Of a stretch of 64,000 nt of DNA, positions 23,460 to 35,953 are shown piece by piece. The position numbers were made by a program, and so were the translations under genes. Position 1 is the first letter of the stretch, and each line of letters starts with the position of its first letter. This stretch comes from Platerodrilus igneus (taxonomy: Eukaryota > Arthropoda > Insecta > Coleoptera > Lycidae): the NCBI GenBank assembly GCA_036346225.1, contig JARFIW010001452.1, forward strand, positions 744,001-808,000, in the 5' to 3' direction. The notes under the pieces were generated by a model that worked only from the letters and a program-made list of their open reading frames with translations, did no database searches and was not told the DNA's origin.

Positions 23460-24681
23460 AATGGTAGGGGAAGAAAAAAGTATATGGAAAAACGGTAAAA
23501 AATAGATAGACCTAGGTTAGACTACTGCACACAGATAGTGAAAGATGTAGGCTGTAGGAGTTTCAGAGAAATGTGTAGGCTAGCTCAGAATAGAAATCAA
23601 TGTCAGTCCTAAGATGGATAAATTAATGACGAAGAAAGTAACTGCACTTAAACATGATATTTAATATAAGCAATTACAAGCATTGGATGGGCAATATTCT
23701 CGAATAATAGTAATTGCGTGAAAGCATTTACTGGAAAACTATTATTTCGGCAAATGTCTAAGTGTTGGGAGATCTTGGCAGCCACAGGTTGCTTAACCCC
23801 CTTTAATAAATCTCAGTGAAATAGGGCACAATATTAGAAAACAATATAAGGGAAACCGAGCTGTATTGCTGTGTGAGAATTTCAGGGAATTATGTAGGTT
23901 AGTTTAGAAAATAAATAAGTGCAGGTACATGTCCAACCAGTTTTGAGACGGAAAACCCAATGACGAAAAATAAGCGCAGATAAATCTGAGGATTATTATA
24001 AACAACTACAGGTGTTTGTTGTGAAATATCTGCAACTAATGTTGACTGTACGAAAAGATATATTGGAAAAAATATTAAATCAGTAAATGTTCAAGTGCTA
24101 GGGGAACTTGGCAGCCACAGGCTGCTTACCCCCCTTCGCAACCACTGAATGTCGGAGAAATAGGTTATATAATTGTAAAACAATAGAAGGGGACCAAACC
24201 GCGTCTAACAAGAAAGAACTGCGCCTATGATGAAAGACAACAAACATTGAACAAAAAGTTGCTGAAAGCGCATGTGTGGAGCACAGCACAGAGAGTATGC
24301 CTACGTAATACGAGCAGTCTGAAAAGCAGACAGAAGAACAGTAGCAACCTTTGAAATGCCGTGCTTTAGATGTATGAGGATGGACAGACAAAGGTAACAA
24401 CAAATAGGTTATAGAAACAGCAAGGGAACAAGGATATCTTTGGTGAAAAAATATGAGAAATAGAAGGGCAGAATACGTTCTAAGGCATTTTTAGGGAATA
24501 TTATGGGATATATGACAAGCAGAGATAGGAAAAAAGAGGTAGATGTAGACCTAGATCAAATAGTGATAGATGCAGACTGTGCAATTTTCAGGAAAATCTG
24601 TAGGTTAGTTCAGAATAGGAAACAATGATAGTACGCGTCTAACCAGTTTCAGGACTGAAGACCCAATGATGATGATGATTA
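23460..24681 (+). other. 3' region and tail of the LINE
   Basis: No open frame. Segments such as cttggcagccacaggttgctta (about 23775) and cttggcagccacaggctgctta (about 24107) repeat at about 330 bp, as do the stretches around gaaatgcggtgcta and gaaatgccgtgctt. Both read as tandem partial duplications inside the LINE tail. It ends with an ATG-type microsatellite before the target duplication. Confidence 0.7.
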
Positions 24682-24689
24682 CAAATCGT
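24682..24689. repeat. target-site duplication, right copy (caaatcgt)
   Basis: Identical to 21166-21173. See that entry. Confidence 0.9.
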
Positions 24690-26149
24690 GCTAACAAATG
24701 GTTGAAAGAACAAACTATACCAAAGCCTATAATTCTATTTATTGAAGGTCAGAAATCGCATTTGTCATACCAAGTGAGTAGATTTTGCGATGACAATCAA
24801 ATAATTTTGTATGCCCTACCTTCGAACACCACACACCTCATGCAGCCTGCAGATGTAAATGTTCTCAAACCACTGAAAACTAAGTGGAAAGAAACTGTTT
24901 GCAGGTGGCAATCTAAATCATAGAACAATTAAATTTAATCGTTAACAAAACTATCTTTTGTCCATTGTTGAATGATTGCCGTTCAATGCCATCATTATCA
25001 GATTCTACTAGGATTGGGTTCAAAAAATGTAGCTTGTTCCCCTTCGATCCTAATGCAGTGGATCACAGCAAGTGTATTAGCAAAATGGTAATTACAACTG
25101 ACGAACTGAAAAATTGTGAAGTTACCAAAAGTGATATTAACACCACATTAAAAGCGTTTGAACAAAATTTAAAACTACTTTATATTGGGAGTGACATACT
25201 GATTGACAATTTAATGGAAATATATGCAAGTAATGTTGCACTTGTCGTAGAGAAAGAAAACTCTCCTAATGATGATGTTTTTACATTTGAAGTTCAAGAA
25301 AATCGAGCACTAGTTTTAGTTTAATCTGATAGGATTAACAAAAGTATTACTACTGATTCTCTGTCGGCAAATGAGATTAACCATGCTAAATTGATCAATA
25401 TGGAAGTTGACCTTACACATACACAAAATGCAATAAATATTATTGATAAAGAAGGTATACAAACGGTTGAAAGCGTTTTTGCTCAACATGATACAAGTGC
25501 TCTAGAAGCAAATGCAAGAATTTTAGTAGAAATGGAGAATATAGGTGTAGAAGAAGAACTAGAAAAATCAGTTGTATCACCTGGCCAAGATGATAAAAAT
25601 CATAGAGAAAGACTCAAAGACATTTCTTTAAATAACGTACAAATTGAAAGTAGAATGAAGGTTGGTGCCAGTGTTTCAATATCAAGTGCATCCAATAGCT
25701 TTAAAGATAACTTATTCTGGCCTACGCCCATTATAAGTAAAAGAAAGCCTGCAGGCAAAGAGACACTACCATCAGTAATCTCCTCCGCTACATATACAGA
25801 GTATCTTATACAAAAGGAAAAGAAAAAACAGAGGATTGTAGAAGAAAAAGGGAAACTAAAACTACTTAAAATTCAAAATAGAAGTAATAAGAAAAAAGTA
25901 TTACCAAAGCAAACATCAGATATAAAAAACGATAAGGAATTGGGTAAAGTGACGGAAAATGCGACTAAAGTTGTTCTCACATGTAGCACATGTGATGAGG
26001 AACTTGTTAGTGATGTTGAGGACGATGAATAAAAAAATATAGGATGTGACCAATGTAACAGATGGTGTCATCTTATGTGTACTGATTTCTATGGAATGGC
26101 GTACGATGAAACTAGTGCAAAGGATTTTATTTGTATAAATTGTAGCTAG
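24690..26149 (+). pseudogene. pogo/Tigger-like transposase, C-terminal half with PHD-like tail (copy 1)
   Basis: The frame resumes after the LINE with ANKWLKEQTIPKPIILFIEG, then YALPSNTTHLMQPADVNV (third Asp). In the second catalytic position F-x-D-G-H is FIEGQ, so Asp is Glu and the neighbouring His is Gln. After stops at about 24920-24935, the block GFKKCSLFPFDPNAVDHSK is typical of this family. A lysine-rich linker (25391-26032) ends in CSTCDEEL, a stop at about 26030, then GCDQCNRWCHLMCTDF and ICINCS near 26145. The Cys/His order fits a PHD-finger-like zinc site. The end is at the stop 26149. Confidence 0.85.
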
Positions 26150-27590
26150 GTATAAGAATATAATGCATGTGGGTAGTAGTGCCTAGATACATTTTTGTTT
26201 CTTGATTCTCCAAATTCATATATAATGCAAATTATGATGCATGTAATATATATTATAATATTATATAGGTACCTACCTAATACAAACGTTATTTTGTATT
26301 TTAAGCCTGATCGAATATAGAAATATACTTGGGCACATTAGATTCTGAGTGGTTAGCTACTAGATTTTTTGCATAATTTCAAACATTTATTTTTCAATCT
26401 TATTATTGAAGCGATATTCTTAAACTGTAATTATATTACAATAGTATTGTAAAATTGAGGTGTAAATTTCGAATAGCTCTGTGGTAAAGAAAAGTGGACT
26501 TGTATACAAAAATAAGCGACAATTAACAAATAACATATAATAACTGGTTTTAACCAAATAAAACATTTACTTCAAAGCACTTACGTGTTGTTTACGCAGC
26601 CGTGCCAACCGAATAACGATGTAAAATCTACTCTTCTTTTTGCGGGTTAACAAAGCACATTTATGTCGATAGCGGTGTTCTGAAGAAAAGTGGTTCTTCT
26701 AATTAAGAGTTCTACCTAGAATATGTAAGCAGAGATGCGGCCTGCTAGAACGACAAATCGATACTCAACTTGCTTCGTGTGTTTTCCCAATTACTACAAC
26801 GTTCTTGCACATGTGGAACAAAATTTATCACTCGTGGCACTTGTTGGCGCGTGCTTGAAGTAAAACATGGAAATTCCACACTAACAAATTTAAATATACC
26901 GAGGCGGACGTAAATAATCAACAAACTCAACGGAAAATAAATTTAACTGTAAATTTTTACAATATAAACGGAACAGATATATTGTTTGATGTAAGTTGTA
27001 ATTCCATTTTGCAATAGATCAATAGTTCGTAAACATATTTTGAAACAATTTTTAAAAATTACATTTCTTAATTGGTCGACTACTGACACATTTGCCCTAC
27101 CAATAGAAAATCCAAACTTCATCGTGATGTTTCCGTGACCCCTCTCAACCCAAAACTATAATCCACCTCATTTGAATATTTTCTTTCTATATCGCTTAAT
27201 AACATTAATCAGGCACATCGCTTCAAGTACAGTTTTGTGCACACAAATTGTAATTATATTATATTATAATTACCGAGCATCCTCAAATTCTTTTACAAAA
27301 CCTATCATGCTTTTTTGAATTCGAACTACAATTCTCTTTCATTTGACTGAGCATTGCTTTTGAGCAAAATCTTTATAATAAAACATATAAATTCTACATC
27401 ATTTAAAATAACATTGCATTAAATCAGTTATTGGCAGCAGAGCGGTGCTATTGCTGTATGCTATTCCATTTATTTAAATTACACAATTAACTTAGCTTTA
27501 TTTTCATTATTCTCGAAATTGACATACATCGTTTTTGACAACCCTCAATGGTTGTTGTAATTACACCATCGTTCCCTCTACAAATAATAA
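26150..27590. other. noncoding AT-rich stretch
   Basis: Short frames only (for example 26745-26930, minus) with no domain. No repeat was recognised. Confidence 0.4.
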
Positions 27591-27594
27591 GTCC

Positions 27595-27735
27595 CATTAT
27601 TTATATATTGCATTTATTTAATTTTTATAGCAGTTTAACTTAATACAAAGAAGAAACAATTAAAAGCACATCATTAGAAGTTTTTTCGCAAACGTGAGGT
27701 AAAAAAGTATTTCAATGGAAGACACATGGAGAACA
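27595..27735. repeat. dispersed repeat, copy 1 (with 40793-40911)
   Basis: About 115 bp, from tatttaatttttatagcagt to gaagttttttcgcaaa, is shared at high identity with 40793-40911. In the second location it abuts a tandem array. Here no array follows. Confidence 0.75.
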
Positions 27736-27739
27736 AGAA

Positions 27740-28300
27740 TTTCACAAACACGTGTATTAAAAGTAGATGCTATATAACAATGTGATAACCATCTCAAACC
27801 ATGTGAGCTCTAAACCAGTATCTTGCGGTGTAAGAAATTGTATAATTATGTATGGTCGTTTCAGTCCGCGCAATGCTGTGTTTCTTTACAGTGACAGACA
27901 CTCAGGCTTAATCATACATCTTGGCAACTAGAAAATTAAATATGCGTTTCCAGCATTCATCATATTTAGTTGTGCTACTGCCATAAGCTACCACACATCA
28001 AGTACATGCTAAAACCGTTATTGCTCTGCTTTTATACGCACTTGTTAACAGATATAATTGCAGATTACAGTCAGTGCAGTTCGTATTCGAATTATGCTAT
28101 ATATAATAAAGTTGCCCGAATTGTTCTAATAATAAATGAATAAGAAAATGTTTTCCTGCCCAGTTTTGTAAATGCGGCGTTACGGGCGTCATGACAGTCA
28201 CAGAGTGCTCCCGTTTAATTAATGGCGTCAAGAGTCCCACCCATTACGCTTATAGTTTATACAATTAATTGGTAATAATCTGGAGTAAAAAAAATAGTAA
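27740..28300. other. noncoding stretch
   Basis: Nothing was recognised. Confidence 0.35.
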
Positions 28301-28305
28301 TTTTT

Positions 28306-29031
28306 TTGTATGCAAGCTGTATGGAACATGACCAGCGGTCCACTGCCATGGAACAAATATACGAGGGCCACGTAGGTAGCAGAAAGCGGGCATGCGCTGT
28401 AGGCGACTGCGCAGCTCTTGCACTACACACTCCGCCATTGTTGATATTTAGGAGTCAGTCGGCGTTGTGCTACAGCTACGTAAACATATCCGCTATTATT
28501 GATGCTCCCGCCAAATGTGAAGTGCGAAGTGTGATTCGTTTTCTACAAGCTGAAGGCCATAGTGCTGCAGAAATCCATCGAAGAATGAGTCGTGTGTATG
28601 GGGAGGAACGCTGACCGCTGGAGTTGTTCTGATCCACGACAATGCCCGTCCACACACTGCTGGAGCAACTCAACGGCTTCTCGAACAATTTGGATGGGAC
28701 ATTTTCGATCATCCGCCATACAGTCCTGACTTAGCACCAAGCGATTTTCATCTTTTTCCTGACCTGAAGACGTGACTTGGTGGGAAGCGCTTTCAAACCA
28801 ATGAGGACCTTCAAACCAACGTCAAGGACTACTTGAATTCATTGGCGGCAACTTTCTTTGAACAGGGTATTGAAAAGCTTGTCCACAGATATGACAAATG
28901 TCTTAATCTCTTCGGTGATTATGCCGAAAAGTAACCGTAAGTGTACAAATTTTTTGGTAATAAAATTATTGTTTTATATGAAATTGTCTTTTAATTATAG
29001 CCTATCGGAGGTTGGAAAAAAATAGCCCTGG
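28306..29031 (+). pseudogene. internally deleted mariner
   Basis: An N-terminal piece (near 28490-28610) reads AKCEVRSVIRFLQAEGHSAAE and RRMSRVYGE. It is followed directly by VVLIHDNARPHTAGAT (second Asp), HPPYSPDLAPSDFHLF and VHRYDKCLNLFGDYAEK, ending at the stop near 28935. Counting from the first Asp of HDNARPH, the spacing to the Asp of APSD is 34 residues, so it is mariner (DD34D). The joining of the first 45 or so residues to the second catalytic Asp shows an internal deletion of several hundred bases at about 28612. The right terminal repeat probably ends at 29031 (aaaaatagccctgg followed by TA). Confidence 0.85.
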
Positions 29032-29039
29032 TATGTTAT

Positions 29040-31950
29040 AAACAAAATATCCGCGCGTTAAGCTACAGGCAAGTTATGCACTTGTTCTTCAAAGTTACCC
29101 AAATGAACGATAAAGCATTCGCGACAATCTAGACAAAAGAGCATGGCGTATGTTGCGTCCCAAAGGAATTTTAATTTTCGTTCTTGTTTTAATTTTAAAA
29201 GACCGAAACCTTTAATTTAGATATTTCTATTCATTATAAACTGGTTGTATTGTTATTGTGTGCAAAATACTCGTTTGTCTGATGTTGTTGTTTGTGTAAG
29301 TTGTATATAAGGATTGATACCGCGCTCTTAATTTGAATTCCACGCTAATTTTATTATACAAGCAAAGCTCATAAAACACATTTTTAAAGTTTTATACGGC
29401 GTGCTTATGTTACATACTCGGTGAATGATACAATCTGCAAGTCCGCTACCACTTTTTGGGGAAGGAAGACCGCTCGACTGCAGTTTGTTGGGACTAATAC
29501 TTTTACGCAACACCTTGCTAGAGGATACAAAAATTGGTAAGTTTTTTTGTTGTTTGTCAGCCTTTTATACAGTCCTGCTTATTCAATTTATCTGGATTAA
29601 TTAAATTCGGAATGAGAAAACATCACCAACAACATATGTTACGGTATTCCGCGCAAACACAAAAGAAAACAGTAAAAGCAAGTAAGGAAATCGTTTACGC
29701 CGAATACCGCAACAGAACGGGGGATAGAAAGGTAGAATTTGGGCTAGCTCAAAAACGTCTTAGAGGGGCGTGGGTGAAATAGAAAAACACATTGGAAACC
29801 TCTGAGATACTCTATTGATAACCTCGCATCTTGGAAGATTATTTACAAAGCAATAAAATAAATAAGTTGCGTAATCGTAATTGTGTCATAACATATAAAA
29901 ATTGGTAAGCAAATATAACATCTTATGATCTAAATACCTACTTAATGGTTCACCTTAAATACATAGAAAAGAAAATAAAACAAACTATACGGTAAATCTA
30001 GAAAAAGAACTATACCTAAATTATATGTACATGCTGCTTTGTGAAGTGCACCTCCTCAGAAATAATATAATATTAAAATTAGACACCCTAACTTAAATTA
30101 ATCATGTGTCAACTAGTTCTAAATTTATAAGTAAATGGTTTACGTTAAAAAGACAAAAGAAACAGTAAAGAGGGATTCCAACATAAACATTGATTAATTA
30201 ATTTTTAATTTATAGTATAATCACATAGTTGTTCGTGCATCGTGCCTGTAAGTTTTGTAACGGGGTGGTGCCAATTTATCGGATAATTATAGCAGCAGCA
30301 GCAAATGAAAAGTTTATTCTTCACGCAGCAAAAAAAGAATTATGGAAATAGGAAAACTGTACCTTGAGCAATCAGCTTCATGCTGGTCTCATTTTAAGGC
30401 TGCAAAAATGCGGCTGCATTTCTCTACGGGCTGGCTGCATGCTGGAACCACCAACTTCACTTATACAAGCACAGAGAGCATTTCTAATAGCGCGACTTTA
30501 CATCATGTATCTTTTCGGTAATGGTTAATCTTTTAATGGTGTCTCTCAAAACACGGTGTCTATTTTATAAGGCCACAATCATGTATCGGGGTAGGGTATT
30601 TGATTTTCAAAGATATCGCCGAATTACTATGTGTGCAGAATTTCCAGACAACAGCTGCCGAAATACAAACTGTAGCAGCTTGCCAACAAGCAGATAACGC
30701 AATTATCAAAGGGTTTTAAACAAAGGACGACACTTTTGTTACTTTGTAACATCTTAACAGCTGCAGATTACCAGATAACAAGTCCATTGTAAGCAGATGT
30801 AAGCAGGTGGTAAGGTCTTATCTTTTAGAAGAAAGCTGCAGCTTTAAATTAAAATGTAATCACTGCAGGTGCTAGGAAATATTGCAACTACTTTGTAATA
30901 TAATGTTTTCTAGGCAGCTGTTTGATTTTAGAAAGCAAACTTTTATACAGAGTAATTAATTGAGAAATTTTATTAAATAATACTAATTCAAATGGCGGGA
31001 AATTGGCTTGTTGAGGAATTTTAGGGCATTTTAAAAATACATGCAGGAAAATTTGTTTGCAGAGTTTTGAACGTAACACATACCTACACAGCTTGATACA
31101 ACGCAGGAAAAATGTTTGGGAATTTTTAAAGAAACATTTAAAGAAGAAGAAGGACAATTCGAGTTATGTTTTCAGCAGTAATTCTTTTGATGCTAGAAGT
31201 TTTACAGTAGTTCATTCTATTCACTTCTTTCTTTATACAAAAAAAGCTACTCTAGTTGCAAGTATGTTACATACCGCCACTAAAGGCGTAGTCGTTTGTA
31301 TATTGCTTTATTCAAGTAACTATTTGTATAGATTTCGCTCTTTATATTTAAATACGACCTCGTATATGATACGTTACTATAGAGATTATGTACTTCAACA
31401 AGTTCTTCAAATCAGCTTCGCCGCGAATTTGAAAGTTTGTTATAATTAATTGTAGTCCGTATCTTGTTTAATTAAAGGCTGTATTTATATACTTTGTATT
31501 GGTTTACTTACGTTACGTGATTGCATTTAGCTCTTCGAATTGATTGGCTTTATCAGTTGATATAGACTTGCTATGAATTCTACACGCACCTGTTTGATAA
31601 CGTGTAGAATTAGACTTTGCTTGTGATGAAAGGACATTCTCATTCTTTTGTTAAAACTATATAACGAACAATATTCATGTTTCTACAAAAACAAATTCCT
31701 TGTTCGTCATGGTCTTACTGTAGATGTTTCCTGTCGGATTTGCACATTGCGAAGTTGATGCTGTGAGTGTCTTTGGAGCGATAATCTTCTAATGTGGTAA
31801 GCTAATGTGCAGTTTAGAAATTGTAAATTTACTTGTGTTTATAATTGCTCTTCAGCTTCTTCCATGGGCGTAATGCCTGAGATACCGTAAGGATGTTTCA
31901 CCACCGTATAGATGGTTGATATTCACTGGGCCTAGCGGTCCATCCTATCG
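29040..31950. other. noncoding stretch
   Basis: Frames at 29534-29782 (plus) and 31057-31449 (plus) are the longest, but neither resembles a known protein. No element was recognised. Confidence 0.35.
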
Positions 31951-31955
31951 ATGCG

Positions 31956-32228
31956 TGCTGTGAAAACACCTTATAAGTCCATCTGGCGAGTACTACCTTT
32001 ATTTCCGCTGCTATTTTAACCTTGTAGTCTACGCGACAGGCTTCTCCCTATTAATAGTCACTACAGGGAGAATTTATATGTCTTGCTACCTCATAATTTA
32101 AACGTCTTCCAAGGGAATCAGCTTATCGCACGACACCACTAAACGAGTAGCCTATCTAGGATTGGTCCACAAATTTTTGTGTGTGGTTTCTGTATTTGAA
32201 CGAATTTTATACAGCTCATTCTAGTGAT
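31956..32228 (+). repeat. gypsy LTR copy 1, first part
   Basis: From tgctgtgaaaacacc onward this matches the start of the intact LTR at 35365 (tgctgcgaagccacc), through cttataagtccatct, tagtcactacagggagaat, and gattggtccacaaat, to the attctagtgatgatta at 32228. The match stops there. Confidence 0.85.
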
Positions 32229-33852
32229 GATTAGACTGGAAAGTAAATGACAACGCCCTGTATATAAACAATAATCATAATTAAATCAGTTAATAAAAAA
32301 TATTTTGAAGATTTATTTGAATGAAACAAATCCGCAAGTCGTTAAATAACATAAATGCAAGCTGAATCGCGACACGCGTGGATAACGCAACATTATTGCA
32401 TCAAGAATCCTAATTAATACAAGCAGGTTCAATAATGCGTAGGATAGAAAACGCAAATAATTTAATGCAGACATTGTATTCGTCTACGTGATTAAAGAAT
32501 TAAAATCGACACCTGATTTATTGAAAACAAACAAAGCATGTTTATTAAAAATCAAAGTTCACCAAATTTATTTGAACAAACAACGGTTTACTTATCTAGA
32601 AGTATGAAAATCCAAGCGTATCAATGCTATTAACTTGAAATCGTACGTAACAAGAGGAACGCGTTGATGTTAATATACAACCATAACACCATGGAATATC
32701 CGAAAACCTGGCATGATAGTCTACACACAAACAACGAACTTTGCGCTTGTCAATAGATAGACGGTGCATTTAAATATGACCACATTTGTAAACAAATCAG
32801 TTCATCATGTAGTAAAGTATAGTTCAAGTCTCTGAAAACCAAAATATACACGTTAAGTGAGTAATTGTGAAGTGTGAAATAATTCCGCTGAATTGGAAAA
32901 TTGATGGTTGTCGTTTTACCCTTAAATAGAAAAACGTAAGTAACTGAAAGTTGTTTTAATATAAATTCTAATTTTAACCTTAATAAAAAGGACTAAAGAA
33001 TCTCTAAAGAATCACTGGAGACAGCTCCAAACAATTACGGGAGACAAATTTAAATAATTACTGAAGTCCAGTCTATAAATAAGCAAACAAGTTTGAATAA
33101 ATACTGAAGCGGTTATTAATGGAACAAAAGAGGAAATGCAACATGCATTTACTTCAATAATTAATGGTGAAGGAGTTTAGTGCAGTACGCTAGTACATTT
33201 AAGGCGATGCTATGAGGGATGCACACAATGGTTGGACCAGAGACTGATTTAAGCTGAAAAACAACAGGTTAGCCAATCTGAATGATTATTATTATTTTAT
33301 TTTATTTGTGCACTTTGCTAAACTGGAAACTTAAGATTTAACATTTAATATTACAAAATTGAAATACTTTGAAAATTGCTTTCAAGTTAATTTATGTGAG
33401 GGCTTGGCAAGGTTTAATTTTGGGTATACGTTGTAAATTATGTAAATAATTAAGGTTAAATGGACGTTCATCAGGCTTCAATTAATAATTAATAATACTA
33501 GTGATTTTGCTGACTTTTTGATCATCTTTGGTAATAATAATTATTAAATTTATTGATTCAATTATTAGAAGAGAATTCCAGTTAAAGAATTTTAACCTTT
33601 TTATACGTTGTAAATATTTTTGAGAACATTATACTAAATTGTGTTTAATGGTGTTTTGGTTTAAAGATTAGAAACAGGATGGAGAGGTAGATGGTAGGTT
33701 TAAAGGCTTTGTTTGTCGTACTTGTCGCAAGATCCGTGCGTAATTCAAAACTGAACTAGCCGGCGCAATCAAAATTATATATTAAAAATCAAAAATTGAC
33801 AAATTAAGAATTTATACCTTTTAATTCATAAAAAGGGCACATAGGGGTATTG

Positions 33853-33913
<61 letters not shown>

Positions 33914-33970
33914 CTTGAGTTGATATTTTTTATTACTTACTGAGTAGTAAGAGTAATATCCCACATGATT
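32229..33970. other. 1.7-kb segment interrupting LTR copy 1
   Basis: In the intact LTR the same position holds about 160 bp (35655-35815). Here it is replaced by unrelated AT-rich DNA, including an (AT)n run at 33861-33911. Within it, 32767-32803 reads ttaaatatgacc and, about 30 bp later, aatcagttcatc, which looks like a TATA/initiator arrangement. I found no coding sequence. Confidence 0.6.
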
Positions 33971-34136
33971 ATTAGATTGTTATACTATTTATTTTATTTC
34001 AGATATTTACCACAATACAACTTTTCTTACAGACGCGCAACGGAGGCTGTCGCTCGTCTCCTACGACCCACCTCTACTCTCCTACTGAGCCCGGTACCTG
34101 TTGTTTCTGTCGATTGTATTATGATGTACGTAAAAT
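33971..34136 (+). repeat. gypsy LTR copy 1, 3' part
   Basis: Resumes the LTR sequence (actatttattttatttcag, ggaggctgtcgctcgtctc) as in copy 2, up to the LTR end at about 34136. Confidence 0.8.
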
Positions 34137-34140
34137 AAAT

Positions 34141-34163
34141 TCGGACGCGTGGGTGCGTGGGGA
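34141..34163 (+). promoter_or_regulatory. primer-binding site, copy 1
   Basis: The bases tcggacgcgtgggtgcgtgg follow the LTR end. They are a diverged version of the site after LTR copy 2, which resembles the complement of a tRNA 3' end (tggcgcccaa..gtgggg). Confidence 0.5.
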
Positions 34164-34884
34164 TCGATTTGCTCGACCTCCTAATTATTCTTATTTTCCT
34201 TTGAATTATTTAACCTGATTTTTGCATGATTTTTTTAAAGTTATTCTTGAGACCTGATTATTAGATTTCCTGTTTTTTCTTAATTTGTTTAATTTTCGTG
34301 CATCTATGTATCTTATTTTCCTAATCCTTGTGAGTCCAAATTTTTTTTGGCTACCTTCGACTTTATAAAGAAAGGTTTTTATTATTTTTATTCCGTATTG
34401 GCTACGATCTACGTAACATTGGTATTTTTGTGTTTGCCCGATATTTTTTATTATTTGTCGCCTGAATTTACTTTAAATGTCCTAGTCCGTTAGATAAACA
34501 TTCCCTATTGCTTTTTAATGTTTATTTTAGTTTCCGAATGATTGGGCTTATGGTTACACCGATAATTCGCGATTCTCGAAAACGCTGACGCCCAATCTTA
34601 TTTTTTTGGCACCCCTATTCCGTTTTTTTTTGTTTTTCTATGCCCTATTCTTGTATTCTACTGGCTTTTCCTCCTGAATCAAATTGGTTGGTTCCGGATA
34701 TATTCTGATACCCCATTCATGCTGTTTTCAACAATTTTTTTTACCCTTTGTAAACTTTTTCATAACTCTTTTTACTAAATTGAACTGTTGCTTCTCGTGG
34801 AATTCCTTTATTTTTTCTAGTTTTCATTTTTGGTATTTTGATTAGCGATTTTTGTTTATATTAAAATTCCTTTTGTAATAGCAC

Positions 34885-35335
34885 AATGGCGCATAACAGT
34901 TACTGGACTACGAAAAACTGAACTCCAGTACGAATTATTTTCTAAGGGTTACGACCCTAAAGAGAATGTTGAAGAATTACGTAAATCCGTGCGAAGCGCT
35001 CTCGGCATCGAACGACAAAAAGACGTCTGTCCACCCCTGTGAATGCGGATTTTGGTTCTGAATGTAGGGCTATTTAAGTCGCTTTTCAAGAGGTAGAAAT
35101 CCTTCCCTTTGATGACGATAAGACATGTTTAAACGTATTAATGCCTTGTGGACACATCTCGAGCGTCGTTGTGCGAATTTGTTACCAAAAGACGCTGAAC
35201 AGAAAATACAACGTCAATTATTACGTACGGTAAATAACCTTCGCCGCGATTATGATCAAAAAATTTAAAAATTTCGATACTCTACTGTCACATCCGGTAT
35301 TCCATTAGCTACTTCAAGTGTTGTTCTTTCTCCTA
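34885..35335 (+). pseudogene. gypsy gag N-terminal fragment, copy 1
   Basis: Begins at ATG 34885 (MAHNSYWTT...). It aligns with gag copy 2 at 36705 through the block with VRSALGIER, RLWTHLERRCANLLPKDAEQ-type residues and LLRTVNNLRRDYD, but stops abruptly at 35335 before LTR copy 2. It carries frameshifts. Importantly it retains a 17-nt segment (tacgaattattttctaa) missing from copy 2, so it is closer to the ancestral sequence at that point. Confidence 0.75.
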
Positions 35336-35364
35336 CACCTCATGTGAATGGGTCCAGTGCTCCG

Positions 35365-35925
35365 TGCTGCGAAGCCACCTTATAAGTCCATCTTGTGAGT
35401 CCTAGCTTTATTTCCGCTTATATTTTAACCGTGTAGTCTGCGCGTCAAGCTTCGGCCTATTCATAGTCACTACAGGGAGAATTTATATATCTTGCTACCT
35501 CATAAATTAAGGAGTAAATATAAATAAACCAACTCCAAGGGAAGCGGCTTATCGCACGACGCCACGAAACGAGAAGCCTACTTAGGATTGGTCCACAAAT
35601 TTTAATGTGTGGTTTCTGAATTTGAACAAATTTTATACAGTTCATTCTAATGATGCTTACCGAGTCTGCGGTTATCGTCTTGGTTCAACTTTCCATTTGT
35701 ACTGGCAAAATATTGCCAATAGAGACATTATATGCTATATAAATATTTCATGTGTTTATTCTACAAATGCGTACTCCTATATGTACATAGTTAGTATTCG
35801 TCTGTGACTTGTTAGTAGGTTGTTTTACTATTTATTTTATTTCAGATATTTACCACAATACGACTTTTCTTACAGACGCACAAGGGAGGCTGTCGCTCGT
35901 CTCTTACGACCCAACCCTACGTAAC
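35365..35925 (+). repeat. gypsy LTR copy 2
   Basis: About 560 bp, starting tgctgcgaagcc and ending near cctacgtaaca. It contains the same landmarks as LTR copy 1. It sits between gag copy 1 and the second leader. It shares part of its 5' motif (tgctgtgaaa) with the minus-strand LTR at 54.9 kb. Confidence 0.8.
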
Positions 35926-35931
35926 ATAAAC

Positions 35932-35953
35932 TCGGACGCCCAATGTGTGGGGC
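35932..35953 (+). promoter_or_regulatory. primer-binding site, copy 2
   Basis: The bases tcggacgcccaatgtgtgggg resemble the insect gypsy Lys-type site (tggcgcccaacgtgggg), with a small insertion. This is where minus-strand DNA synthesis would start in a live element. Confidence 0.65.

Larger units (their letters stand above)
21174..24681 (+). mobile_element. RTE-like non-LTR retrotransposon (LINE)
   Basis: This 3508-bp insertion lies between 8-bp target duplications and carries an apurinic-type endonuclease followed by a reverse transcriptase in one direction. It ends in a short ATG-rich tail (aatgatgatgatgatta), the kind of microsatellite tail common in RTE-type elements. The 5' end shows no obvious truncation relative to the usual 3.2-3.5 kb, but an internal deletion near 22515 joins the endonuclease to the RT. 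About 1.1 kb of 3' sequence (23500-24660) contains at least one internal duplication. Confidence 0.88.
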
